Source of the DNA: JACVRW01 sp035947555
GTDB taxonomy: Bacteria; Actinomycetota; Thermoleophilia; Solirubrobacterales; Thermoleophilaceae
DNA length: 24,932 bases
Assembly: GCA_035947555.1 (NCBI GenBank)
Contig: DASZJZ010000168.1
Location: 1-24,932 of the forward strand
Direction of reading: 5' to 3'
The translations under genes were made by a program, and so were the position numbers. Under the pieces are notes generated by a model that made no database searches, had not been told where the DNA came from, and saw only the letters and a list, made by a program, of their open reading frames with translations. Positions 1-7,847 of this stretch are shown here, in pieces; within the stretch, counting starts at the first letter, position 1; each line of letters begins with the position of its first letter.

Positions 1-99
1 CGCGCCGAGGCGGAGTCCCCGCGCACGGGCGCAGAGCGGCCACGTCGCTAGGGCGCGCGCCTCGCGCCCCTAACGCGCCCGCACCGGGCCGGCCCACTG

Positions 100-296
100 C
101 AGCGCGCCGCCGCGGATGCGGATGCCGTGCAGGGCTACGACGCGATGCGCCTGGTGCTCGACGCGGTGGCAGCGGTGGGCCGAGGCGCCGCGCGGTGATC
201 AGGTGGCTGCACGACGTCCGAAACCGGCGAAGCGTGCTCGGCACGTACAGCTTCGACCCTTCGGCGACACCACCCTCCGCGACTATGGCCTCTAAT
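100..296 (+). pseudogene. Remnant of a branched-chain amino-acid type ABC substrate-binding protein (C-terminal end)
   Basis: Three reading frames must be joined to recover a recognisable protein tail. One frame gives GYDAMRLVLDAVAAVG (about 130-180), the next gives VIRWLHDVRNRRSVLGTYSFD (about 197-258, here quoted only in part as a match to the usual VLG-Y-FD region), and a third gives GDTTLRDYGL (about 263-294) before a stop. This order matches the C-terminus of periplasmic Leu/Ile/Val-type binding proteins (Peripla_BP_6), where an A-Y-D-A hinge helix is followed by VxGxxxFD and G-D. Two frame changes within about 100 nt, and no 5' portion in the window, indicate a broken gene or sequence errors. 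The family call is by motif resemblance only. Confidence 0.5.
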
Positions 297-593
297 GGGC
301 CGGCGCCGGCGCGTGACGGACGGCGACGAACGACAGCACGCGGCGAGCAGGACGAACAGGGCGGCTGCGATTCGTGCCCGGCGGGCGATTCGCATCGGGC
401 GAGGGTAGTTCCGTCCGGCGCCGCCGCCAAGGGGGACCCGGCGCTCCACCTGGCAAACGGGACCGCACGCCGTGCACGGAGCGTACAGCTGGCAATTGGA
501 TGGCGAGGGGACGGAGGTCGACGGCGGCCGGTGTAGCTTGGACGCACGCCCGAGCGCTCAGAGAGCTATTTCCTCTCCGCGGAGCACCTGGCG
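297..593. other. Region with no convincing gene
   Basis: No reading frame here has a recognisable domain. The only item of note is a minus-strand ATG at 395 followed by a basic-hydrophobic stretch ending in LLAAC that resembles a lipoprotein signal peptide. The frame then turns into arginine/proline-rich sequence and runs antisense over the pseudogene tail, so it is not called. In the frame of the next gene, the codons from 537 to 593 read as plausible N-terminal protein sequence without a start codon. Confidence 0.5.
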
Positions 594-1268
594 GTGCTGG
601 CCGCGACAGCGGCGCTGTGCGTGGCGTTGCCCGTCGCGGCCCGGACGCATCCGGGTGACTGGACGCGCCTTGTCTCGCGGACCCTGAGCGTCGTGCTCCT
701 CGCCTGGTTCGTCGCCTACCACCTGGTCGTCGCCCTGCAGGGTTCCTACGCGCTCGACTTCGACCTGCCGCTGCACCTCACTGATGCCGCGACCGTGGTG
801 GCCGCGCTCGCGCTGTGGAGCCCCGGAGCGCTGCGTTTCGAGCTGACCTACTTTTGGGGTCTGACAGCATCGCTCCAGGCCGTCCTGACGCCTGGTCTGG
901 ACCCCGACGACCGCTTCCCGAGCTTCTTTTTCTGGCACTACTTCATAACCCACTCGGGGGTGGTCGTGGCCGCGATCTTTTTGGCGTTCGGTCTCCGGCT
1001 GACCGCGCGCTCCCACGCGGTGCCGCGTGTGTTCGCCGCCACCGCGACATGGGCCTCCCTCGCCGCCACCGGGAACGCGTTGACCGGCGGCAACTACATG
1101 TTTCTCGACGAGCGGCCCGAAACCGCCAGCCTGCTCGACTACCTGGGCTCTTGGCCCTGGTACATCCTGGGCGCGGCGCTGCTGGCCCTGGCTCTGTTTG
1201 CGCTGCTCGACATCCCCTTCCGGCGCCGGCGCGCCGTCTGGCCGCTACCGGCGAGAGTCTCCGGCTGA
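594..1268 (+). CDS. TIGR02206/YwaF-like integral membrane protein, start uncertain
   Basis: The 224-residue product is almost entirely hydrophobic, with about six to seven membrane segments. It shows features I associate with the TIGR02206/YwaF family: a DLPLHL-D motif in an early loop, an FFxxHYxxH segment near the middle (FFFWHYFITHSG), and GGNYMFL followed by LDYLGSWPWYI. Function is unknown for the family. The first available start is GTG 594. The same frame stays open upstream to the TAG at 534-536 and encodes family-like residues (FLSAEHLAVLAA), but contains no ATG, GTG or TTG, so the true N-terminus has probably lost its start or suffered an indel. The 3' end abuts the AIM24 remnant and the last residues (WPLPARVSG) may be a junction artefact rather than native sequence. 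It may be a pseudogene like its neighbours. Confidence 0.65.
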   Translation: MLAATAALCVALPVAARTHPGDWTRLVSRTLSVVLLAWFVAYHLVVALQGSYALDFDLPLHLTDAATVVAALALWSPGALRFELTYFWGLTASLQAVLTPGLDPDDRFPSFFFWHYFITHSGVVVAAIFLAFGLRLTARSHAVPRVFAATATWASLAATGNALTGGNYMFLDERPETASLLDYLGSWPWYILGAALLALALFALLDIPFRRRRAVWPLPARVSG

Positions 1269-1715
1269 TGCAGGCCTCGGGCAGCGGCGAGCTGTTCCTG
1301 GCGTACCAGGCGATGCTCGTGCACGGGCTTCGCCTCGACAACGACTCGCTGACCGTCAACGGTTTCAACCTCCTCGCCTTCGAGGACGGCATCGACTGGG
1401 ACATCACGCGCATCAAGGGAGGCGCAGCCGGCGTGCTCGCCGGTGGCCTCTTCAACGTGCACCTGAGCGGCACGGGCAATGTCGCACTGCTCTCGGACGG
1501 GGAGCCAGTCCGGCTCAACGTCTCGGAGGCGCCGACTTTCGCGGATCCCGGGCGGCAATCGCGTGGTCCGGCGGGGTGAGCACCAGCCTGAGGGCAGACG
1601 TGCAGGCCAAGACGCTCATCGGGCTTGGTCGGGCGAGAGCTTCCAGCTCGGCTTCGCCGGCAGCGGATGGGTGCTGGTGCAGCCCTCGGAGGGCCGCCCC
1701 GGCGTGCAGAAATAG
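1249..1715 (+). pseudogene. AIM24-family protein, 5'-truncated and twice frameshifted
   Basis: Reading through three frames reconstructs the C-terminal two-thirds of an AIM24/TIGR00266-type beta-rich protein. Frame one gives GESLRLMQASGSGELFLA, then LTVNGFNLLAFEDGIDWDI, LAGGLFNVHLSG and EAPTFADPG (1249-1550). A second frame gives AAIAWSGGVSTSLRADVQ and KTLIGLG (about 1553-1627). A third gives SGESFQLGFAGSGWVLVQPS and a stop at 1713-1715. The frame changes lie at about 1545-1555 and 1625-1632. About 90 N-terminal residues expected from the family are absent, and the homology starts inside the 3' end of the upstream membrane-protein ORF, which suggests a deletion fused the two. AIM24 proteins have no well-defined bacterial role. 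Confidence 0.65.
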
Positions 1716-1736
1716 CCTTCCGCACTGTTACGGCAT

Positions 1737-2082
1737 GTGCTGAAGGCGTTCCGCTACGCCGTCCGCGAAGAGGAGTTCCTCAACGTGTTCGGCGCCGGCG
1801 TCCTCCTGGTGGTGGGGGACCGTCACGTATTCACTGGGGTCTGGCTGGAACGTCGTCGACGCGCTCTACTTCGCGGTCGGGACGCTGACCATGACGAGCG
1901 TCTCCGATCCTGACCTGGTGCTCCAAGACGGCTGGCTGAAGCTCTTCGCGGTCCTCTACCTGCTCGTCGGCATTGGCATCCTCGTCGACATCCTGCGACG
2001 CCTCGGGCTCGGCTTCGTCGAGGTGCGGAAGCAGGAGCGTGCCGAACACGACGCGGCGCGCGAGGGCCCGGCGCCTACCTGA
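1737..2082 (+). pseudogene. Two-TM potassium-channel-like (Ion_trans_2) protein with a one-base frameshift
   Basis: From GTG 1737 one frame gives VLKAFRYAVREEEFLNVFGA and GVLLVVG, and after the run of five G at 1814-1818 a +1 frame gives TVTYSLGSGWNVVDALYFAV, GTLTMTSVSDPDLVLQDG and WLKLFAVLYLLVGIGILVDI to a stop at 2080-2082. The total length, 346 nt, is exactly one base more than a whole number of codons, so a single inserted G would account for the break. Layout is TM helix, pore helix, filter region, second TM helix and a short basic tail, about 114 residues. The position normally holding TVGYGD reads TMTSVSDP, so the canonical K+ selectivity filter is absent. The 3' end overlaps the convergent pabBC gene by 8 nt. 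Confidence 0.6.
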
Positions 2083-4177
2083 ACGCGGGAACGAGGCTCG
2101 GCGCCGCTTGCGCAGTGCGCCCGCCGGTCAGTGCGGCCCGGTGAAGGCCGCGGAGCGACGAGCTGAGAAGGAGCTCGTCCGCGGCGGTGGCGCGCTCGAG
2201 CGGGATGGGCTCCTCGCGTGCCGTGTGGCCGGCGGGGGGGTCCGCGAGGAGGCGGGCACGCACGGTGCCGGGAAGCAGGCGGCCGTCGAGGGGAGGGGTG
2301 ACGAGCGTTCTCCCTTCCCGGATCCAGACGTTCGCGTGGGCTGCCTCCAGCACGTCGCTCTCGAGGTCGACTATCAGCGGCACCGCCTCGAGGCGGCGCA
2401 CGAGGTCGTCGAGGAGACGGCGGTCGCGCCACTTGTGGGCGCCGAGGCCGCCGGGGAGAAGGGCGGGAGCCAGGCTCACCGGATCGGCGGTGGCGCCGGC
2501 CTCGCGGCGGAGGGGACTCACCTCGAGCTCCGGTCCCCCGTCCGCAGGTATCACGATTCGCAGCCGCGCCCGCCGGTGTGACCGCGCGGCCGCCATCACG
2601 CGGCGCTCCAGGTCGTCGGGAAGGGCGCGTGCGTACAGCTCGCCGACGCTCTTTCGCAGCCGCTCCAGGTGGGCGGACAGATCGACGACCGCGCCCCCGA
2701 GGACGAGCATGGTGGAGAAGACCCCGCAATCTGCATCGGGCCGGGAGCCGCCGCCGGTGAGGGCAAAGACAGGGCGCGGAAGGACAGGCGCTCCGCGGGG
2801 GGCCGGTCGGCCCGCCGCGCTGGGCCCTCCGGCCTCGCCCCCCAGCCGCCCGCCCGCCGCCTCCACCACGGGGCGGGCCTTCACCAGGCATTCCTCCAGC
2901 TCTGCTTCGGGGTCCGAGTCGGCCACGATGCCGCCACCGGCGCCCAGCCAGATCCGGTCGCCGCGCGTCTCCAGCGTCCTGATCGCCACGTTCAGCTCCA
3001 GGCCCGCCAGCGGGCTCGCGTACCCGATCGCTCCGGTGTACGCCTCGCGGGCGGTCGCCTCCAGCTCGGCGATCACCCGCATCGTCTGGATCTTCGGTGC
3101 GCCGGTCACCGACCCCGGTGGGAAGCTCGCTCGCACAAGTTCCGCGTCGCCCACCTTAGGCCGGAGCGTGCCGGCGACCGTCGAGACGAGATGCCACACC
3201 CCGGGGGCGGGTCGCGGCTCCGCGAGCTCCGCCACCGACACCGACCCGTACTCGCACACCCGCCCGAGGTCGTTTCGCATGAGGTCCACGATCATCACGT
3301 TCTCGGCGCGGTTCTTGGGCGAGGCGGCGAGCGTCTCCGGGTTCTCGAGCCGCGGCGCCGTGCCCTTGATCGGCTCGGTGATCACTCGCCTGCCGCGGCG
3401 GCGCAGAAACAGCTCCGGGGAGAGGCTGCAGACGGCGCCCCACGGCCCGGCAATCAGTGCGGCGTGACGCGGCTCGAGGGACCGCGCGGCGCGAGCGAAG
3501 AGGTCGACGGGCTCGCCGGACCAGCGTCCCTCGAGGCGCAGGCAGAGGTTGGCCTGGAAGCTCTCGCCGCCCGCGATGCGCTCGCGGCACTCCGCCACCG
3601 CCGCGACGTGGCCGGCGGCGCCGGGGGCGACGGGATGGAACGCGCCCACGTCGACGGGCCGTTCATGTTCGCCGGCCGCGACGCGCTCCGCCAGGACCTC
3701 GAGGCGCTCGCGGAGAGCGGCGTCGCGCGCGTCGCTCCAGAGCGCCTCGAACCACCAGCGGCCGGAGGGATCGCGTCGAAGGAGGTGGTCGTAGAAGGCA
3801 AGCGCGAAGCGGGGGAGGGGCACCGGCCGAGGCGGCGAAGGCGGGACGGGCTCGAGCGTCGCGCCGAGCGCGTAGCCGAGGTAGCCGAACCAGCCGCCGC
3901 CGACGGCCGCGTCCGCCGCGGGCACGCCGGCCGCCCCCGCCGCATCGCCACGAACGGGGCCCTCCACCTCCGGCTGCGCGTCGAGCAGCGCAAAGGGATC
4001 CGCTGCCGGCGCCGCCACCACCACCGGCTCCGAGCCCACCAGTGCCCCGCCTCCCGCCCAGTCGCCCGCCAGTGCGAAGGGGTGCTCGTCGTCTCGTACC
4101 AGCAGGGCGCCCTGCGCCGCCTCCGGTCCCCCGTCCAGCGGGACCCGGACCAGGCGGGCGCGGGCTGGGACCGTCAC
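2075..4177 (-). CDS. pabBC: Fused aminodeoxychorismate synthase component I / 4-amino-4-deoxychorismate lyase
   Basis: This 700-residue protein joins two steps of p-aminobenzoate (folate) synthesis: amination of chorismate and removal of pyruvate from aminodeoxychorismate. The N-terminal two-thirds is a chorismate-binding PabB domain with ITEPIKGTAPR (the PIKGT lysine marks the PabB rather than TrpE branch), NRAENVMIVDLMRNDLGRV, FPPGSVTGAPKIQTM and YTGAIGY. A proline/glycine-rich linker leads to a class IV PLP lyase domain: VFSTMLV, the likely PLP lysine in GAHKWRDRR, DVLEAAHANVWI, then a C-terminal DELLLSSSLRG. Start chosen is GTG 4177, whose GTGA overlaps the sufU stop by 4 nt; the open frame extends upstream only by running over sufU. 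No PabA glutaminase is in the window. Being last in a suf operon is unusual; the shared trait is only that both enzymes use PLP or sit in central cofactor synthesis. Confidence 0.9.
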   Translation of the reverse strand: MTVPARARLVRVPLDGGPEAAQGALLVRDDEHPFALAGDWAGGGALVGSEPVVVAAPAADPFALLDAQPEVEGPVRGDAAGAAGVPAADAAVGGGWFGYLGYALGATLEPVPPSPPRPVPLPRFALAFYDHLLRRDPSGRWWFEALWSDARDAALRERLEVLAERVAAGEHERPVDVGAFHPVAPGAAGHVAAVAECRERIAGGESFQANLCLRLEGRWSGEPVDLFARAARSLEPRHAALIAGPWGAVCSLSPELFLRRRGRRVITEPIKGTAPRLENPETLAASPKNRAENVMIVDLMRNDLGRVCEYGSVSVAELAEPRPAPGVWHLVSTVAGTLRPKVGDAELVRASFPPGSVTGAPKIQTMRVIAELEATAREAYTGAIGYASPLAGLELNVAIRTLETRGDRIWLGAGGGIVADSDPEAELEECLVKARPVVEAAGGRLGGEAGGPSAAGRPAPRGAPVLPRPVFALTGGGSRPDADCGVFSTMLVLGGAVVDLSAHLERLRKSVGELYARALPDDLERRVMAAARSHRRARLRIVIPADGGPELEVSPLRREAGATADPVSLAPALLPGGLGAHKWRDRRLLDDLVRRLEAVPLIVDLESDVLEAAHANVWIREGRTLVTPPLDGRLLPGTVRARLLADPPAGHTAREEPIPLERATAADELLLSSSLRGLHRAALTGGRTAQAAPSLVPAFR

Positions 4178-4554
4178 TCGGGCCAGGAGGCGTCCCCCGT
4201 GGTGGCGCCGCGCATCACCTTCAGGCCGAGCAGCGCGCACTTCCGGCGGGTGGGGGAGATCTCTATTCCGAGCTGGTCGATCACCCACTCGGCATCCAGA
4301 TCCGGAACCTCGGACACCGGGATCCCGATCAGCTCCTCCGACGTGATCGACGCCGCCGCCTGCGAGATGGCGCAGCCCTGCCCGTGGAAGCGCAGGTCCT
4401 TCACGCGTCCGTCCTCGACCACGATGTGCACACCGAGCTCGTCGCCGCAGAGCGGGTTGTGGTCATGCCACTCGAGGTCGTGCGGATCGAGCTCGCCGAA
4501 GTTCCGCGGGTTCTTGTAGTGGTCGAGGATGTAGTCGCGGTACAGGGCGTCCAT
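4174..4554 (-). CDS. sufU: SufU-type Fe-S cluster assembly / sulfur-acceptor protein
   Basis: The 126-residue protein belongs to the IscU/SufU family, which receives persulfide sulfur from SufS in the cytoplasm. The three conserved cysteines are visible: C36 in NPLCGDE, C61 in GQGCAIS and C106 in RRKCALLG, plus D38. The residue before the third cysteine is lysine, as in SufU, rather than the histidine of IscU. The C61-C106 spacing (45) is close to that of IscU and shorter than in Bacillus SufU, which carries an insertion of roughly 18 residues there. ATG 4554 overlaps the sufS stop by one base (TGATG) and its own stop overlaps the pabBC start. In SUF systems SufU acts as a zinc-dependent sulfurtransfer partner of SufS; that role is inferred from the context. 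Confidence 0.9.
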   Translation of the reverse strand: MDALYRDYILDHYKNPRNFGELDPHDLEWHDHNPLCGDELGVHIVVEDGRVKDLRFHGQGCAISQAAASITSEELIGIPVSEVPDLDAEWVIDQLGIEISPTRRKCALLGLKVMRGATTGDASWPE

Positions 4555-5789
4555 CAGAGATCGAAGACCTCGCGCGCCTTGCCGAGCGCGTCCACCAGGC
4601 GGTCCACGTCCTCCGGCCGGTTGTACACGTGGAACGAGGCCCGCGCCGTCGCCCCCACGCCGAGGCATCTCATCAGCGGCTGCGCGCAGTGGTGGCCCGC
4701 CCGCACGCAGACGGCCTCGCGGTCGCACAGCTCGGCTATGTCGTGCGGGTGCATCCCGTCGATCGTGAAAGGAATCACCCCGCCGCGGCGGTCCACACTC
4801 GATGGGCCGTACAGCGTGATCCCCTCGACCGCGGGCAGCCGCTCCAGCGCATACGCCGCCAGCTCACGCTCGTGCTCGCGCACGCGCTCCATCCCGACGT
4901 CGGCCAGGTAGTCGATCGCCGCCCCGAGCCCGATCGCCTCCGCGATCGCGTTGGTGCCGGCCTCGAACTTCCAGGGCAGCTCGTTCCAGCTCGAGTGCTC
5001 ACGCTCCACGCGCGAGATCATGTGCCCGCCCGCAAGGAAGGGCCGCATCGACTTCAGCAACTCGCGCCGGCCGTGCAGCATCCCCGTGGCCGGGCCGAGC
5101 GCCTTGTGGCCGGTCCAGGCGTAGAAGTCCGCGTCGATCGCGCCCAGGTCGACCGGCATCTGCGGCACCGCCTGCGCGCCGTCTACCACGCTCACGGCCC
5201 CGGCGGCCCGGGCCCGGCGGGCGATCTCCCCGACCGGGTTGATCGTGCCGAGCACGTTGGAGACATGCCCGACCGCCACCACCTTCACCCGGCCGGAGGC
5301 CAGCACCGAGTCCAGCTCGTCGAGCGACAACTCGCCGCCCTCCGAGACCGACAGATACCGCAGCCGCGCCCCCGTCTCCTCGCACAGCAGCTGCCAGGGC
5401 ACGATGTTGGAGTGGTGCTCCATCTCGGTGATGAGCACCTCGTCGCCGGCCCGGACGTTCGGGCGGCCCCAGGCGTACGCCACCAGGTTGATCGCCTCGG
5501 TGGCGTTGCGGGTGAAGATCGAGCAGTCGGCCGGCCAGCCGAGGAAGGCGGCGATCCGCTCGCGCGCGCCCTCGAACTGCTCGGTCGCCTCGCGGCCCAG
5601 CTCATAGACGCCGCGGTGCACCGTCCCGTACGAGTACGAGTAGAAGCGCTCCATGGTCTCGATGACCTGGCGCGGCTTCTGCGCGGTGGCGGCCGAGTCG
5701 AGGTACACGAGCGGGTGCCCGTTGATCTCGCGCTCCAGCACGGGGAAGTCCGCGCGCCGGTCGACCAGGGTGGCGGCGACCGCGCCCAT
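4554..5789 (-). CDS. sufS: SufS group II cysteine desulfurase
   Basis: A 411-residue PLP enzyme of the NifS/SufS fold that removes sulfur from cysteine, leaving alanine and an enzyme persulfide. Visible motifs are YLDSAATAQKP near the N-terminus, TEMEHHSNIVPW (H125 region), DGAQ near 204, the PLP lysine K229 in WTGHKALGPATG, and the catalytic loop RAGHHCAQP with C368. The short loop at the cysteine is typical of group II (SufS/CsdA) enzymes that need an acceptor protein, here encoded next door by sufU. ATG 5789 shares one base with the sufD stop (TAATG), and the open frame upstream is an antisense-free overlap into sufD, so the internal ATG is preferred. Length is normal for the family. Confidence 0.95.
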   Translation of the reverse strand: MGAVAATLVDRRADFPVLEREINGHPLVYLDSAATAQKPRQVIETMERFYSYSYGTVHRGVYELGREATEQFEGARERIAAFLGWPADCSIFTRNATEAINLVAYAWGRPNVRAGDEVLITEMEHHSNIVPWQLLCEETGARLRYLSVSEGGELSLDELDSVLASGRVKVVAVGHVSNVLGTINPVGEIARRARAAGAVSVVDGAQAVPQMPVDLGAIDADFYAWTGHKALGPATGMLHGRRELLKSMRPFLAGGHMISRVEREHSSWNELPWKFEAGTNAIAEAIGLGAAIDYLADVGMERVREHERELAAYALERLPAVEGITLYGPSSVDRRGGVIPFTIDGMHPHDIAELCDREAVCVRAGHHCAQPLMRCLGVGATARASFHVYNRPEDVDRLVDALGKAREVFDL

Positions 5790-7105
5790 TACGCCGCCTC
5801 CGCGCGCTCCCCGATGAACTCGCGCACCTGGTCCTCGGCGCCCTTCAGCTTCTCGGCCACCCGGCGGCGCACGAGCTCCTCGAGGCCCGGGTCCTCGAGC
5901 CGCTGCACGACCTCCTCGAAGTAGCCCTCCACCAGCACACGCACCGCCTCGGCGCGTGGGATGCCGCGAGTCATCATGTAGAAGATCTGCTCGGGGTCGA
6001 GCTCGCCCACGGTGCCGCCGTGGGAGGCCTTCACGTTGTCGACCTCGACGATCAGCGACGGGATCGCGTCGCCCTTCGCCTTCGGCGAGAGCAGCATCTG
6101 GTGGGTCTGCAGGTAGGTGTCCACCTCGGGCGCCTTCGGGACGATGTGGATGAGGCCCTCGTACGAGGCCCGCGAGTCGCCCGTGAGCACGCCCTTCCAG
6201 ACGGTGTCGCCCGTGGTGTGGCCGGCCTCGTGCTTGTCGGTGGTGAACAGGTCGAGGTGCTCGTCGCGCTCGGTGAAGTAGAGCCCGGTGTGGCGCATGT
6301 CGGAGCCCGGCTCGGCGGTGATGATGTCGAGCGTCTGCTTGGTGAGGCGCCCGCCGAGGTGGATCGGAACCCACTTCACGCGCGCGTCGCGCCGGATCTC
6401 GACCCGCCGGGTCGACAGGTCGTACACCTCGCCCCGTCCCCAATCCTGGTAATGCGCCAGGTCCACGTGCGAGCCCGGGTGCGCGTACAGCTCGAAGGCG
6501 CCCGAGTGGAGCGCCTGGCCCTCGAAGTCCGGCGCGAGGAAGTACTCGCGGATCTTGCACTCGGCGTGCTCGCCGACGATCGCCAGAGTGTGCGCCCACT
6601 GGGCCGTGCCGGGCTCGTCTATCAGCCAGACCACCTGGATCGGTTTCTCGATCCGCTCGTTCGCCGGCACGTGCACGAACACGCCGCCGGTCCAGAAGGC
6701 GGCCGTGCCGGCGGCGAACTTGCTCTCGTCGTGGGGGAGGCGCTTGCCTAGGTGCTCGCGAACGAGCTCCGGGTGCTCCTCGGCCGCCTGTTCGAGCGGC
6801 ATCACGGTGACGCGCTCGTCGAACACGTCCACGTGCACCACGCTGGCGCCGCGCTGCACGATCAGCGCGGCGTGCTCCTCGTCGCCGAGGTCGACCTCCG
6901 GGAGGCCCGGCTCGTAGCGCTTGGGCTCGAGCGCGTCGAGGTCGAGACCCCGCAGTGAAGTGGTCCAGAAGCCGGAGCGCCGCCAGGTGGGGAGCGGCTC
7001 GGCCTCGAAGACCTCGAGGGCCGCGCGGCGGCGCTCCTCGACGAGCTCGGCCGCGGTGCGTGCGCTGTCCACCGCACTGGCGACGGCGGGGTTCCTAGCC
7101 GGCAC
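5789..7105 (-). CDS. sufD: SufD, Fe-S cluster scaffold complex subunit
   Basis: This 438-residue protein is a SufB/SufD-family beta-helix protein. The C-terminal third carries VDNVKASHGGTVGELD followed by EQIFYMMTRGIPRAEA, with the SASHG-type histidine that distinguishes SufD; SufB would show an E-H-E motif and a catalytic cysteine further on, which are not seen. Middle segments (IREYFLAPDF, HLDLFTTDKHEAGHTTGDT, LQTHQMLLSPKAKGDAIP) match the shared core. With SufC it would form the ATP-dependent scaffold complex, but the usual SufB partner is missing from this operon. GTG 7105 overlaps the end of sufC by 11 nt. The N-terminal 100 residues are helical and poorly conserved, as in other SufD proteins. 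Confidence 0.9.
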   Translation of the reverse strand: MPARNPAVASAVDSARTAAELVEERRRAALEVFEAEPLPTWRRSGFWTTSLRGLDLDALEPKRYEPGLPEVDLGDEEHAALIVQRGASVVHVDVFDERVTVMPLEQAAEEHPELVREHLGKRLPHDESKFAAGTAAFWTGGVFVHVPANERIEKPIQVVWLIDEPGTAQWAHTLAIVGEHAECKIREYFLAPDFEGQALHSGAFELYAHPGSHVDLAHYQDWGRGEVYDLSTRRVEIRRDARVKWVPIHLGGRLTKQTLDIITAEPGSDMRHTGLYFTERDEHLDLFTTDKHEAGHTTGDTVWKGVLTGDSRASYEGLIHIVPKAPEVDTYLQTHQMLLSPKAKGDAIPSLIVEVDNVKASHGGTVGELDPEQIFYMMTRGIPRAEAVRVLVEGYFEEVVQRLEDPGLEELVRRRVAEKLKGAEDQVREFIGERAEAA

Positions 7106-7847
7106 TCGCGGCCACCTCCTCGCGGACCCACTCGTAGCCCTTCTGCTCGAGCTCGTCCGCGAGCTCCGGCCCGCCCTCCTGCACTATCCGCCCGTCGATC
7201 ATGATGTGCACGAAGTCCGGGCGCACGTAGTTCAGGACGCGCGTGTAGTGCGTGATGATGAGGAACCCGCGCTCCTCGCCGCGCATGGCGTTGACCCCGT
7301 CGGCCACGATCCGCAAGGCGTCGATGTCGAGCCCCGAGTCGGTCTCGTCGAGCACGGCGAAGTCGGGCTGGAGCATCGCCAGCTGGAGGATCTCGGCGCG
7401 CTTCTTCTCGCCGCCCGAGAAGCCCTCGTTCAGGTAGCGGCTGGTGAAGGCCTTGTCGATCCTGAGGAGCTCCATGTGCTCCTTCAGCATCGCGCCGAAC
7501 TCCTTGACCTTGATCGGCTCCTCGCGCCCCGCGTTCACCGCCATGCGCAGGAAGTTCGCCACCGACACGCCGGGGATCGTGGCCGGGTACTGGAAGGCCA
7601 TGAACAGGCCGGCCTTTGCGCGCTCGTCGGGGTCGGCCTCGGTCAGGTCCTCGCCGTTCAGCAGGATGCGCCCCTCGGTCACCTCGTAGACCGGGTTGCC
7701 CATGAGGCTGTTGGCGAGCGTGGACTTGCCGGAGCCGTTCGGCCCCATCAGCGCGTGGGTCTCGCCCTTCCTCACGGTGAGGTCGACGCCGTGGAGGATC
7801 TCCCGATCCTCGGTGCGGACATGCAGGTTCTGGATCTCGAGCGTCAT
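7095..7847 (-). CDS. sufC: SufC, Fe-S cluster assembly ATPase
   Basis: A 250-residue ABC-type ATPase of the SUF complex. Walker A is GPNGSGKST (residues 35-43), the SufC-typical FMAFQYPATIPGV follows, the signature is FSGGEKKRAEI, Walker B with the D-loop is FAVLDETDSGLDIDAL, and the switch histidine is in IITHYTRVL. It acts in the cytoplasm with SufB/SufD to build clusters and has no membrane partner. ATG 7847 overlaps the Rrf2 stop in an ATGA arrangement, so translation is probably coupled to the regulator. Length and motif spacing are normal. Confidence 0.95.
   Translation of the reverse strand: MTLEIQNLHVRTEDREILHGVDLTVRKGETHALMGPNGSGKSTLANSLMGNPVYEVTEGRILLNGEDLTEADPDERAKAGLFMAFQYPATIPGVSVANFLRMAVNAGREEPIKVKEFGAMLKEHMELLRIDKAFTSRYLNEGFSGGEKKRAEILQLAMLQPDFAVLDETDSGLDIDALRIVADGVNAMRGEERGFLIITHYTRVLNYVRPDFVHIMIDGRIVQEGGPELADELEQKGYEWVREEVAASAG

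Noticed and set aside
135..395. Minus-strand frame with a lipoprotein-like signal (MRIARRARIAAALFVLLAAC)
   Set aside because: After the signal-like start the frame is arginine/proline-rich without domain character and overlaps the antisense of a recognisable protein tail, so it is likely chance.
2075..4288. Longer pabBC start at 4288
   Set aside because: The first 37 codons lie inside sufU in another frame and have no family character; GTG 4177 overlaps the sufU stop and fits better.
3457..4911. Long plus-strand open frames antisense to pabBC, sufU and sufS
   Set aside because: Composition is Arg/Pro/Ala-rich, typical of antisense frames in GC-rich DNA, while the minus strand encodes clear enzymes.
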